The position numbers and the translations under genes were made by a program. The notes beneath the pieces were generated by a model that saw only the letters and a program-made list of their open reading frames with translations, was not told the origin of the DNA and did not search any database. Shown here in pieces: positions 13,869 through 24,246 of a DNA stretch of 64,000 nt; within the stretch, counting starts at the first letter, position 1; each line of letters opens with the position of its first letter. The DNA is from Heterotrichella gracilis. Lineage: Eukaryota; Sar; Xanthophyceae; Tribonematales; Xanthonemataceae. Location of the stretch: positions 124,001 through 188,000 of the forward strand of contig JAULBX010026941.1 in NCBI GenBank assembly GCA_032358255.1, in the 5' to 3' direction.

Positions 13869-14585
13869 ATGTCGGACGGCTTGCAAGTGAGCCCATCGGA
13901 GCTTCAGTTCCGATTTGAGCTCCGGAAGAACATCCCAGTCACACTCGCCCTGACAAATACGGGAGGGGAGCGGCTGGCCTTCAAGGTCAAGACCACAGCG
14001 CCCAAGAAGTACTGCGTACGCCCCAGCTCGGGGTTTGTGGAGCCAGGTTCAACCAAGGATGTGCAAGTTATCATGCAAGCCCAGCGGGAGATGCCCCCCA
14101 GCTTTGCAGACTGCAAAGACAAGTTCCTGGTGCAAAGCGTGAAGGCCTCGCCCGACGCCAAGGACGTGGCCCCAGACCTCTTTGACACAAACAAGAACAA
14201 GGACGTGAAGCAGGCCAAGCTCAAGGTGGTGCTCCTGGGGCCAGCTAAGCCCCCCTCACCCGTCCCTGAGGGCGTGGAGGAGCCTCCATCACCCGTCAGC
14301 GTGGAGAATGCAGCCTCCTCCGCTCCATCAGCAGCGGGTGTGGCCACTGGGGCTGCCCTGGGTGCCACAGCAGAGAAGGCAGTGAGCCTGCAGCAAGAAC
14401 GCAACAAGCTCAGGGAGTCCCTGCTCAAGGCGGAGAAGGACAAGGAGGATATCTTGAAGAAGGCTGACGTGGCTGTGGTGGGTGGGAGGAGCAAGGAGGT
14501 TGCGATCACACCAAAGGGGGGCTTCACCATCATCCACTTGCTGCTGGTGGCCATTATCGCCTTCCTCATCGGCCACTTCACGTGA
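13869..14585 (+). CDS. VAP/VAP27 family protein (MSP domain, C-terminal anchor)
   Basis: Single exon, 238 residues. An N-terminal major sperm protein domain (about residues 4-125) starts with the typical 'LQVSPSELQFRFEL' pattern and has the TTAPKKYCVRPSSGFVEPG signature. These domains bind FFAT motifs of partner proteins. A Pro/Ser/Ala-rich linker follows, then a coiled coil (about 185-210) and a C-terminal hydrophobic anchor (IIHLLLVAIIAFLIGHF). Together they give the usual tail-anchored ER protein that forms contact sites with other membranes. The reading frame extends 11 codons upstream, but the ATG at 13869 places the start just before the domain as in homologues. The lack of introns is unusual among its neighbours. 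It may be an intronless retrocopy, but the frame is intact and the domain well conserved. Confidence 0.93.
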   Translation: MSDGLQVSPSELQFRFELRKNIPVTLALTNTGGERLAFKVKTTAPKKYCVRPSSGFVEPGSTKDVQVIMQAQREMPPSFADCKDKFLVQSVKASPDAKDVAPDLFDTNKNKDVKQAKLKVVLLGPAKPPSPVPEGVEEPPSPVSVENAASSAPSAAGVATGAALGATAEKAVSLQQERNKLRESLLKAEKDKEDILKKADVAVVGGRSKEVAITPKGGFTIIHLLLVAIIAFLIGHFT

Positions 14586-15128
14586 AGGGGGCACTCGCCA
14601 GTCAGTGCAGTTGACTGGCCGTTGCTGCTGGGAGGGGCATCAGCACGCGTGCGTGTTCATAGCAGAATGACTTGCAATGTTCTCAACTGGCTTTGATACC
14701 CTAGGAACGTTTGGTAGCTGTGTGCCTGTTCCTTGAACAGTGGTGGTGCGTCCATGTATGCTGAGCTTTGAAACGGTGCAAGTGTGTGGGTAGGCCCTTC
14801 TTCAGTATCTCTCCTGTTTTGTTTGAGCTATTATGGCATTCTGTGTGGTTATATTCCGAGGATGCAGCTGCAAAACTTGTGCTGTGCTTGCCAAGTTTGC
14901 TTACATACGCTTGCCAACGACCATTCAACAGCAATGCTTTTTCCAGTGGCAGGAGCAGTCTACTGGCTGCTCACTATAGAGAATCTTTATGAACACGTTA
15001 CTAACACACAGAAAAACAGAGCCATGACAATCTGATAAAGCGTTCCTCATTAAAACACCGATTGACGCTGACAGCACAAGTGTTTGTAACCAACATGACC
15101 AGAGCTCTGAACGCCCTTGAGCGTCCTG
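14586..15128. other. Convergent 3' region of VAP and the PHT4-like gene
   Basis: The 3' UTRs of the two converging genes. No further gene or repeat recognised. Confidence 0.5.
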
Positions 15129-18100
15129 TTATCGCGTGTGGCCGTTGCTGCCATAGTCCACTGCATCCGACCCAAACATCCGCTCCCCGCGGGCGCACAG
15201 GATGAAGAACAGGCTGCCCAGCACCGCCTGCGTGGCTGCTGTGGCAAAGGCTAGGTACCAGCCGTTTATGTTTTGGCTGCCACCGCTGTGCTCCAGCATG
15301 AAGCCTGTCAGGGCAACACCTGCAGGCACCACAACAGTTGCCTATCTGTAGAGAGAGGAGAAGTATCACACATTGCATAATGAGTCATTTCTGCATTGCA
15401 GACCAGCATATATATAGCAAGAAAAGAACTTGAAACCACAAAAAGAAGACGGGAGGAGGAGAAGTGCCACACATGCAGAACGAGTCATATCTGCAAGATA
15501 CGCAGCCAGCATTATTTAAGGTTCAATATTCTGAGGGTAGGTCGTCTGCGTGCACACTGCCAGTTGGGTCAAGTAAGAGCCCAAACTGCCTTGCACACAG
15601 AAGGTACGCACACAGACTGCAGGTGACCACTGGTATTTAACAACCGCAAGGATATGCAATGCTCTACTGGGCACAGTTGGTGACACACCCCAACAGGGGC
15701 GCGCCACACCCAGGGCTTGCCGAATGAAATACTTCCCCTCTGCACACCCCAGTTGCCACAAGCGGCCGTACCCCCAGCCCCAACTCCCCGCTCACAGCTG
15801 GCATCCCCAACAACTCATCCCCCATCACCCACCTATCACGCCCGCCAGGGTGCCCGCAGTGTTGGAGATGCCCATGACCACCCCCGCGTACTTGGGGGCG
15901 ATGTCCATGTGGTTGACCGAAAAGCCCCCCCGGGACAGCCCGCACCAGCCCAGCACCATGGAGGTGAACGCCACGCCCCACCACACCGTGTTGGCGGAGG
16001 GCATGAGCATGAGGCTCACGGCGGCGCCCCAAAACCCTGCAGAAAGGTTTCACAGTGACCTTGGTTACATGCGTACCGATGCAGCCAGGGCCCGGGTTCC
16101 TGGCTGCAAGGGGGGGTATTGTTTGGCCCATCACCCTCACCGCACGCCTGGGCATGGGGCAGGGGGGTTGCATGCATGGAGGTGGTGCGCCAAGATGAGT
16201 GTTCCCGCCTGGCTGTGGTTTAGGGTTTTGGCAGCCCAGCTAGGGTTGTAATCATCTTGCACACGGATTTCACAGGGTGGTGCCGAACGGTGATGCAGTT
16301 GCTTGCCCGCCACCACCAACACCATCACCATCACCATCACTGCCACCATCACCACCACCGTCAACAACACCCACCTAACGTGTTGATCATCTTCCGCGCT
16401 GATGCCACTGGGTAGCGGTGCCGGTTGATGAGCCAGTCGCCTGCCCACCCACCAATGTTCGATGTTGCAAACATGACGAGGTATGGCAGGGTTTTGGCTG
16501 TGCCCAGCGACGCCAGGGGTGCACCCAGGACTTTGTCAAAGTAGGTGGGCAGCCAGTTCATGACAACGTAGAAGGCATAGTGGAAGGTGAAGTTGTTGAG
16601 CTGCGGCAAGGTTGGGATTGGATAAGCGAGGGGTGGGTGGCAATTGCGGGTGGCAATGGCAGTGGTGGGTGAGATGTGGATGGGGAACAGGCACCCATGC
16701 ACCCACATGCCACAGCCCCCATCCACATAGAGCTAGTAGCCAGCAACTCCTACAAATGGTGCTCGCATGAATAGGGAATGTACAAGCCTAGGGCAATGCA
16801 TCACACCTACCACGATGGCCCATATCGCCGGGTGCATCAGGATGCGGCGGTAGGGCGTTGGCTGCACCCTCCCCTTTGAGCCCCCCGCTCCCCTCAGGGG
16901 TTCCATGGCGCTCACGGGGATGCGGCCGCTGCTCTCCCTGGGATGGAATGGCAATGTTAGGGGCACGCAGATATTCACAAATGGCCGAGAAAAAAAATCA
17001 TGTTGCATTGAGCTGATGTTCATGCTGAATGCGCAGATTACGCATGCACCTACATGGTAACACGGCATGACCCACAGACACGACCCTGTTGCGCATGAAT
17101 GGGTGATGTTCCTGTGTGCGCATTGCTTAAATGGGATCGCCCCCCTCCCCCTCACCTGTGCTGCACATGGCGGTTGACCCACAGCCACAGAAGCACCCAG
17201 CAGTAGCCCATCACCCCGTTCAGCCGCAGCAGTGAAGCGGGTCCCAGACGGGCAGCCATCCCCGGGAGCACCAGCATAGCCAGCGCAGAGCCAAAATACA
17301 TGCCCGAGGTGGTGAGAGAGACTGCCCGCGCGCGCTCGTTGGGTGGGATCCACTGCGGGGCGGGGTTGAGGGTTGTGCACAGGTTGGGAGGTGTGGTGCG
17401 GGTGCAGAGCATTTTGTCCAGGTGATGGCATGGCGGCAAGCATGGCTCCGCATTTTATGTGGCTTCTGCAATGGAAGTGGATGCATTTTGGGAACAGAAC
17501 ACCATGCTCAGTTGACAGACAGGGGTCTTAGCTATGATATTGAGACGCCAGAGTAATACGTCAGTACCACTGAAACCCCACCCAATGCAGACAAAGCGTC
17601 ATCAGAGCATGGTGTGCAGTGGTGGGTGTGGGATTTACCGTGGCAATTGGCCTGAGTAGTGCGCCTAGATACCTCTTATTTTTAGTTTAATTTGTACCTT
17701 GGAGAGAACTGTGTGTATGGCCGGTATGAGGAAGCCCTGCGCCACCCCCACGCATACGCGCGCTGTGGCGATGGCGTGCGTGCTGGCTGCAGTGCCAGGG
17801 GTGAGTATGGAGGCGGTTGACCAAAGGAGGAACGAGATGGCCAGCATGGTGGTGCCACCCCACCGCTGCGCTGCCATACCGCCTGGGATCTGGGTGCAGG
17901 GGAGGGGGGAGTGGTTGCCTAGCTAGGGTTGAGCCGGTTGCAGGGTGATTGTTGCTTCTTTGTGACCAGTGTGCATGCAATACTGCCAAGTGACAACTGG
18001 GCTGGTCAGCACAACCCAGGTCAGGTGCTCTAGATGGCTCAGAGTTGAACACTACCCCACTAGGCCTACCCAAGGAGAGAGGACTGGTACCAGGGTAGCG

Positions 18101-18489
18101 CCCACAGTGTACCACTGGTAACATGGAGTCCTGCTCAGAATGCACACTACCGTATTGCACACATGCATGCATATGCACTGGTAGTTCTTCAAGTGCACAT
18201 CAACGGTACTGCACAAGTGCATGCAGATGTGCCTCCTCACCTGTGACACGCCATAGCCCCAGTAGAAAGCGGACAGCACTGTGCCCTTGACTGCCTCGTC
18301 CACCCCAGCGTCTTTGGCCATCGCAGTGTAAGCGATGGAGAAGCCAGTGCGCTCAACATACGCTGTCAGAGTGGCCAGGAAGCCAGCGAACACGATGTAG
18401 TACCGAGGCTCGAACCGGAACTTGGGCCGGACCTTGGGGGCGTCCAGCTTGGAGCCATAGTACTTGGGGCCTGCCACGGCTGTGGGCAT
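15129..18489 (-). CDS. SLC17/PHT4-like anion (phosphate) transporter, MFS
   Basis: Seven exons in phase: 18489-18241, 17889-17698, 17352-17156, 16937-16811, 16600-16375, 16036-15833, 15319-15129; 461 residues. The pattern FYWGYGVSQ joined across the first splice site to IPGGMAAQRWGG is the SLC17/ANTR hallmark (WxYGxxQxPGGxLAxRxG). Later parts also match the family: NWLPTYFDKVLG, NIGGWAGDWLI and HMDIAPKYAG with GISNTAGTLAGVIG. About 12 membrane segments are expected. Plant members (PHT4/ANTR) move phosphate or ascorbate with Na+ or H+ across plastid, Golgi or plasma membranes. The substrate cannot be told here, and no strong transit peptide is visible. The intron after exon 5 holds an imperfect copy of that exon's end (about 16251-16311). 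Confidence 0.88.
16251..16370 (-). repeat. Imperfect copy of exon 5 end plus CAC/ATC microsatellite in intron
   Basis: Bases 16251-16311 align (about 60-65% by eye) with 16386-16449, the 3' end of exon 5 of the PHT4-like gene, in the same orientation. Between copy and exon lies a CACCAT/CACCAC microsatellite (about 16310-16370). Confidence 0.6.
18143..18231. repeat. Two tandem units of about 40 bp in intron 1 of the PHT4-like gene
   Basis: Units at about 18141-18180 and 18192-18231 share TGCACA..C..CGGTA.TGCACA..TGCATGCA.ATG.GC. No coding role is visible. Confidence 0.55.
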
Positions 18490-19809
18490 CGTGGCCAGGC
18501 CAAGCTAAGTGACCAGGAAACCTGTCACTCCCATGCGCTGGTTGGTTCAATACCGACTGGTTCGTTGGTTACCTGCCATGCGCAGAGCGCAAGTTGGGTT
18601 AAGCAGACCCAAATTGTTCGACAATGCCTGCCGATATGCCGATGGCATCAGCGGTAGCAGCGGTGATTGTGTCAAGCGTTAGAAAAGGAGCAGTGACAAG
18701 GAGAGGTTGAGGGCATACCGTGCTGTTGACAGAGTTGACAGTTGAATTCAACCTGCATAAGCTGCGTGAACGCAACCACTTTTGGTCTGGTGCATCAAAC
18801 TTCTCGACAGAACCTCTTAAGTTCCCGCCAAAAGCTTACTGACCCTTTCATAGGGTAGTTTACATACCCCATATGGGGCCCATGGGGCAACATGCATGGG
18901 TTGCCGTCGATGGCTGAACTCCAGTTGCTGAGTAAACCCTTTAACCAGCCCTTGGACAGGCAACTTTTACTCGTGATATCAATATGGCATTGCCTCCTAG
19001 ACAGTACTGCAATGCTGCCAGCCACGGGCCATTAGCATGGTCTTGCTGCTCAGCCTGTCGCTGTGTTACACGATGTTCTCTAGCGGTGTTTCAACAGCTT
19101 CAAGCATACAATTAAATAAATTATTGGCTGTTTATAATCGGCTGTGCGCATTTCACCTTTCTTTGCCTCATAATTTTACCAGGAGTTATGACCAGTGGGG
19201 CCCTAACGAGGCATGCCATGACAATGCAGAACAAGCACTGCAGAACGTGCATTGCTTGTCACAGTGACTGAAAAATGCCGACTGCAACCATCTTCATTCA
19301 GGCATGCAAAGTGTGATGTATATGGAACAACTAGCTGAATATGTTATCAACGGTTCTGTTGTGAAATATGAATATACTTTTGCAAGCTACAACACCTGGG
19401 CATCAGCGACAAATGAAGCTCCATGAACTGCAGACAGAGATCATAGCATAAAACAAACAAATCACCCAGTCAGATGAAACCTCAAAAACCCCTGCGACAA
19501 ATCACGATAATAATATACAAAATCACAGTATTGGATTGCGTTGTGTGCATACATCAGATCCTCTAGAGCAACTGTACAGTGATGTTGAGCTGAAACCATT
19601 TGCAGCAAGGGTGGGGCTCTGCGCGTAGACAAAATTTCGGGTGATGCCAAGGTGGAATATATACCTATTAACTATATTCTAGTACGTGCACTGACTTAGA
19701 TAAGATAATGATAATGAATGTCACATGGGTTAAGATTGGCCTGGATAGGCACTCCAGCTTTTCTTGATTCCTCAGCGATGCAAACCCTCCTTGCAATCAA
19801 CAAACCCCA
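18490..19809. other. Region between the two MFS genes
   Basis: About 1.3 kb holding the promoter of the PHT4-like gene and the 3' region of the MFSD6-like gene (both on the minus strand). The part from about 19280 to 19720 is AT-richer. Only short open frames occur and I see no conserved gene or clear repeat. Confidence 0.45.
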
Positions 19810-22800
19810 TCAGCTCACGTCCTCAATGTCTGCATGTGGATGTGACAGCGGCAGCTGCCCCTCATACCCGCCAGGTGGCGACCTCCGCTGCCTGGCCAGC
19901 GTGTGCTGGGCGAGCGCGCACCCCGCCCACCCGACAAACACCACCGCTGCTCCACACCTGAAGGTAGTCACCGCCCCAAACTGGCTGTAAATGACGCCAC
20001 CGACCAGGCTCCCAAGTCCTGAGCCAACACCTGCATGGGATGCACAACAGCTCACTCATGACCCTGCCATGGCACATTGACCCATGTCAGCATGCTGTGA
20101 CTAATGCCGCCAGGTGTTTTCGTGCAAACACCGAGCCAAATCCAGCAGCTTGCCTGTGTACAGCCCAGAAAAAATGCCCAGCGTTGTGGACTGCAGGCCA
20201 GGTGGCGCCAGCTTGTTGCAGTGCGTGGCGCCTGCTGCCCAAGAGCAGGCGTAGGTCAACCCCTGCAGAAAGGGAGAGAGTATTCCAAGTAAATATATTT
20301 GGCATCTAAAAGTGTTAAATGTAAAAGTCAAGGATGACTGGGAACTGGTTTGCTCCTTCATATTCAACCGGAGGCGTCAGAGATCAATTTACATATTATC
20401 CAGAAACAAGATTAGTGATGCAAACAAATAACACGGATGCACGGTGTGTGAAAGTTGCACGGATGAAATAAAAATAGAACCCTCACCTGCAGTAGCTCCA
20501 CGGGCAGCACCATCCATGGGCTGGCCAGCAGCGGCAGCAGTGTGTAGCAGTTGAGGCGCACCACGTAGGCCAGCATGGACAGGTGGAGCAGGCGCTGCAC
20601 ACCCACCGCGCGTATGATTTTGCCCGACAGGAAAAACACAGCCACCTCGGGGATGCAAGTGAAGGTCAGGGAGATGCCCATCAGGGTCTCGTTCCCGCCT
20701 GAAAAAAGAAAAAAAAATATACACTGCTGACCAGGTATATTTCCAGGTGGGCACACAGGGTGTTTCAGAATTTTACAGGATGAGAATTTTCTGCCTGGTG
20801 GCACAGCATATTTCACCAATGCATACACGCAGCCAGATTAGCAGCCGCCCGGGCTTTGCATGCATGCACCAATCCACCACTGTAAGAACCCCAATTAATG
20901 CATTTGTTTTGGTGAAACGCCCATACCTAGCTCCTGCAGAAATAGGAACAGGTAGCCAATGGTGCCCATGCCATAACCCATGATGATTGCCATGATGAAG
21001 AAAACGACCACGTCAGGGTCCTTAAGCAGCAGCTGGAGGCTTTGCATGAAGGTGGGTGAGCTTTGCACCCCACTGGACTGGGCCAATGGTGCAATCTCAG
21101 CGTAGCTGTGGCGGGTGTGCCTGGGAACATGGCCCTGCACACGGCAGCACACACATGAACAATATCTAAGAACATCGCAAGGGGCAAGTGCACAGGAAGG
21201 CAATGCCTTCCTCATTGCTGCTTACTCTTAGTGCTCAAGCACAGACTGCAGTCTTATACCAAGCATTGTTGTTATATCAGGCTGCATTGGTATGTAATAT
21301 ATTTTTCTACAGCAGCATGCACGTCCGCAATCATATATGTAGTTGCTGCAAAACAGCCACAGGGCTATTGCCCTCAACACAAAGACTTTGCATGAGAAGG
21401 GGAGGACGCCTGCGCACTGGTCGTGCAGATGAGAGGCAAAGTGCCGCTTTTACCTTTATAAGAGTTTGCAAGCCCAGCAGGAGGCTGGCTGCTCCACATG
21501 TCCTAGACGCCTGATACGGGTTGTGGGATGACAGCAGCACCGAGTCCTCGCCAGCAGCCACATCACACGCCGTGTCATTGATGTCACCGCGCCATGGAAG
21601 TGTGGTTCCCCCGAGCAGCCTTCTGTTGCTGGACTCACTGGAGAGCAGGGGCTGTGCATGGTCTGCTTGGCAACATGCTGCTTCACTGGCAGATGGAGGC
21701 ATGGGTTCCTTGAGGGGAAGGGCCCCTGGACCATACATACATTACATGCCTGACCCCAGAGGGATGCATCCATTGAAAATAGCCAAACGCCATGCACCCC
21801 TGTCCAACACAATACGCTGCCAGGTGCCAGCCCCAAAGAGACCTCTAGCAATAAGGTCCCCCTTAATGCAACGCTGATACTGCATACCAGGGTTGCCAAC
21901 CCAGCCCTTCCCTTGGATCTTGGAATGACAAATCTGCCTAGGAAGCCTAGTGTCAGACATGCGCACAACGTGTCCAAACCATCGAAGCCGCTGCACCCTA
22001 AGCAAATCAGAGATGCTGGTCTGATCATCACACTTAATGAGAACGTCGCTGGACCAAATCCTGTAAGTATGATCCATTGGTGAGTGGTGGCCTCAATACA
22101 TTGGGTGAAACTATACTTTATAAAGAACTTTATTTTTGGTGGAACCAATGTATTTGTCAGCAAAATTATTCCAATGAAGCGCAGTATGCTCGCTGTACCT
22201 GAGTGTGAGCTGCGGCGCCTGATGGTCACGGTAGCGGCTGCATCTGGATGCGCCACCACGCTGTCAAGCAGCCTGACCAGAATCTCAGGAGCATCATGCC
22301 CATTGGGCTGAGAGGGGAGCGGCTGGGCATCACTGACCGAGGCAAGAATGCCCCTCCCTTCATCCTCACACAGGAATGAGTCGCCCATGGTGAGCGCCTG
22401 ATTTGTCGACTCCACCAGGGAGGATGCCATTACAGGATGCTCAGTTGCCTCTGTCCCAGTGCTGGACCTCATCACCTTGAGTTTCTCGATCAGCGCCCAC
22501 ACTGGCAACTTGAGCGTGGGGACAAACGCCAGGCACATCATGACCGCGTAGCCAAAGAAGGCGTAGCCGATGCCAAAGGTGGAGACAACCATGCCTGTGA
22601 ACGGGCTGTTCCCGCCCCATCCCACAGACCCCCACAGCCGCATTTTGCCATAGTCTCCGTCCTGTGCGCAGTAAGCCAAAGTTTTAAATGCAAGAGATTA
22701 AAATCCTGAACCATTATTATGTACATTAGTACAAGCATTCCGGCACAAAAGCCACATCAGCAATCAGCCTGCCAGATCTAAAACCAGGCTGATCCGCAGT

Positions 22801-23905
22801 CAAGCAACACCTTTGTGGCACAGAGCATGCGCCAGATCAGCTTGCCTACCCTGCACGCACCTTCTGTGCCACCGCAATCATAGAGCTGTCTGCGATGATG
22901 CCAATGGGTGCCGCAAACGCCTCAGAGATGACGGCAAGAAACACTTGGGCTGCAAAGAAAGGGAACAAGGGCATGATGCACCTTGTGGCTGCACAGGCGA
23001 TGTAGGCTGCCACCAGTATCTGGCGGTGTGCTTGGGACTTGTCTGCAATGCCTGCCCACACATTGCCAGCGATGCAGGACACCCACGGTCGCAGGGCGTT
23101 GAGCAGGCCAATCTCTCCGGCGCTGAACCCAATATCCCTCCAGAAGAGTGAGAGGTATGGGAGCAGGAAGACTGTACCAGAGCAGAAAGTGATGTACCAA
23201 ACCTGCACTAGTGGGCCAGCAACCACTTGCTACAATTTATACAGGCCTTGCACAATGGAAAGGCCATCGCAAGACATTGGGCACCACGCAAGAAAGAATG
23301 CTGCATGTGTTATGTGCAATCCACGAATACAAGCAGGAGGAGTCCTATGGTGCCAGTGACTGTGCCGCATTTGAACTCTGATGGCTTGCTGACTGTGGCA
23401 TTGCACGTTTGTGGCACTGACCACAAACCACCTTCCAATAAACGTTTTGGACCACTATACGGCTCAGCTACCGTAATAATACGCTGTAAGAAATCCATAA
23501 GAACAAGAGACTCTGTGCAACGTTGCACAAAGTTCACATTTTCAGACTGTTTTCAGACATGCCGTGAGTACATGCAGCTAAGGAGCTCATAACGACAGCA
23601 CGCACCTTGCTCATGAGATAGGCATGGCTAACTTTTTCATTGTACTCCTCCTTGACTGGCTCATTTGCCTCTTGCGGACGGACTTGCTGTGCTGCAGCTG
23701 CCATATCTGTGGTGTCTTTCGTTTCGAGCGGTTCAACTCTGATTGCTCTGACACTCTTCACACCGCGTACACGCAAAGTATATATATGCGGAGGCCTTGC
23801 AGTGAAAGCAGACCTGTGATTTGGTGGCTTGTTGAATCCCGTACTGAAGACAGGAGGAGGGAACGCCACCACCTGCCTACTGGCGAGAAAGGCCATGCTC
23901 GACAC
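19810..23905 (-). CDS. MFSD6-like major facilitator (MFS_1-like) membrane protein
   Basis: Eight exons in phase: 23905-23606, 23202-22861, 22661-22199, 21725-21454, 21134-20927, 20698-20487, 20262-20154, 20030-19810; 708 residues. About 100 N-terminal residues are basic and Ser/Pro-rich, possibly an organelle-targeting segment. Then come the first membrane half (YITFCSGTVFLLPYLSLFWRD, GLLNALRPWVSCIAGNVW), a roughly 200-residue hydrophilic loop in exons 3-4, and the second half ending in GLGSLVGGVIYSQFGA. The layout and the motifs GGxxGxLRPW and W-x-G-A-D match the MFSD6/nucleoside-H+ symporter-like branch. The substrate is unknown. Exon 7 appears to end with a non-canonical GC donor (AG|GCAAGC at 20154/20153), the only reading that keeps phase. 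Intron 3 carries a LINE fragment. Head to head with the reductase-like gene. Confidence 0.82.
21742..22077 (-). mobile_element. Non-LTR (LINE) retrotransposon fragment, reverse-transcriptase C-terminal part
   Basis: An open frame of about 111 residues contains 'LRVQRLRWFGHVVRM' followed by a spaced Trp/Arg/Asp pattern (QRCIKGDL... LDRGAWR), the typical tail after the RT domain of LINE ORF2 proteins. Only this end is present, with no RT catalytic core or endonuclease. It lies in intron 3 of the MFSD6-like gene in the same orientation as the host gene. The open frame suggests a fairly recent 5'-truncated insertion, but no poly(A) tail or target-site duplication is clear. Confidence 0.75.
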
Positions 23906-24246
23906 ATGTCACGTGCATGTCGCCGTCGTATACGTATGCGCAGTGTGGAAGCAGACAAACAAGATTTCTGACATTGCTGTAATGGCGTTGTCCTTATGGC
24001 GTTGTGTTCTCCAGAAAGGTGTAAACGAACAGCATATTTGGTGCAAGTCTGGTACCTTTGGTGTCCTCGTTAAGCTTAATCTCACACTTCTCCTGGCCAA
24101 AAGTGTGTGTTTACAAAAGTTGCCTTGTTCCCGTGGTAACAAGCAAGGGCAAGTTCAGTCCTTCCGTGCTTGGTGAACTGCCTCGTTCCCGTGTACTTCC
24201 AGGATAGGTTTTGAAACTGAAGCAGAGTTGTGGGTCAATTGAAAGC
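23906..24246. promoter_or_regulatory. Short bidirectional 5' region (MFSD6-like / reductase-like)
   Basis: Only about 340 bp separates the two divergent start codons, so a shared promoter is likely. No specific element recognised. Confidence 0.5.

Noticed and set aside
16310-16370. CACCAT repeat as a coding poly-His tract
   Set aside because: It lies in an intron of a minus-strand gene, so it is a microsatellite and not coding.
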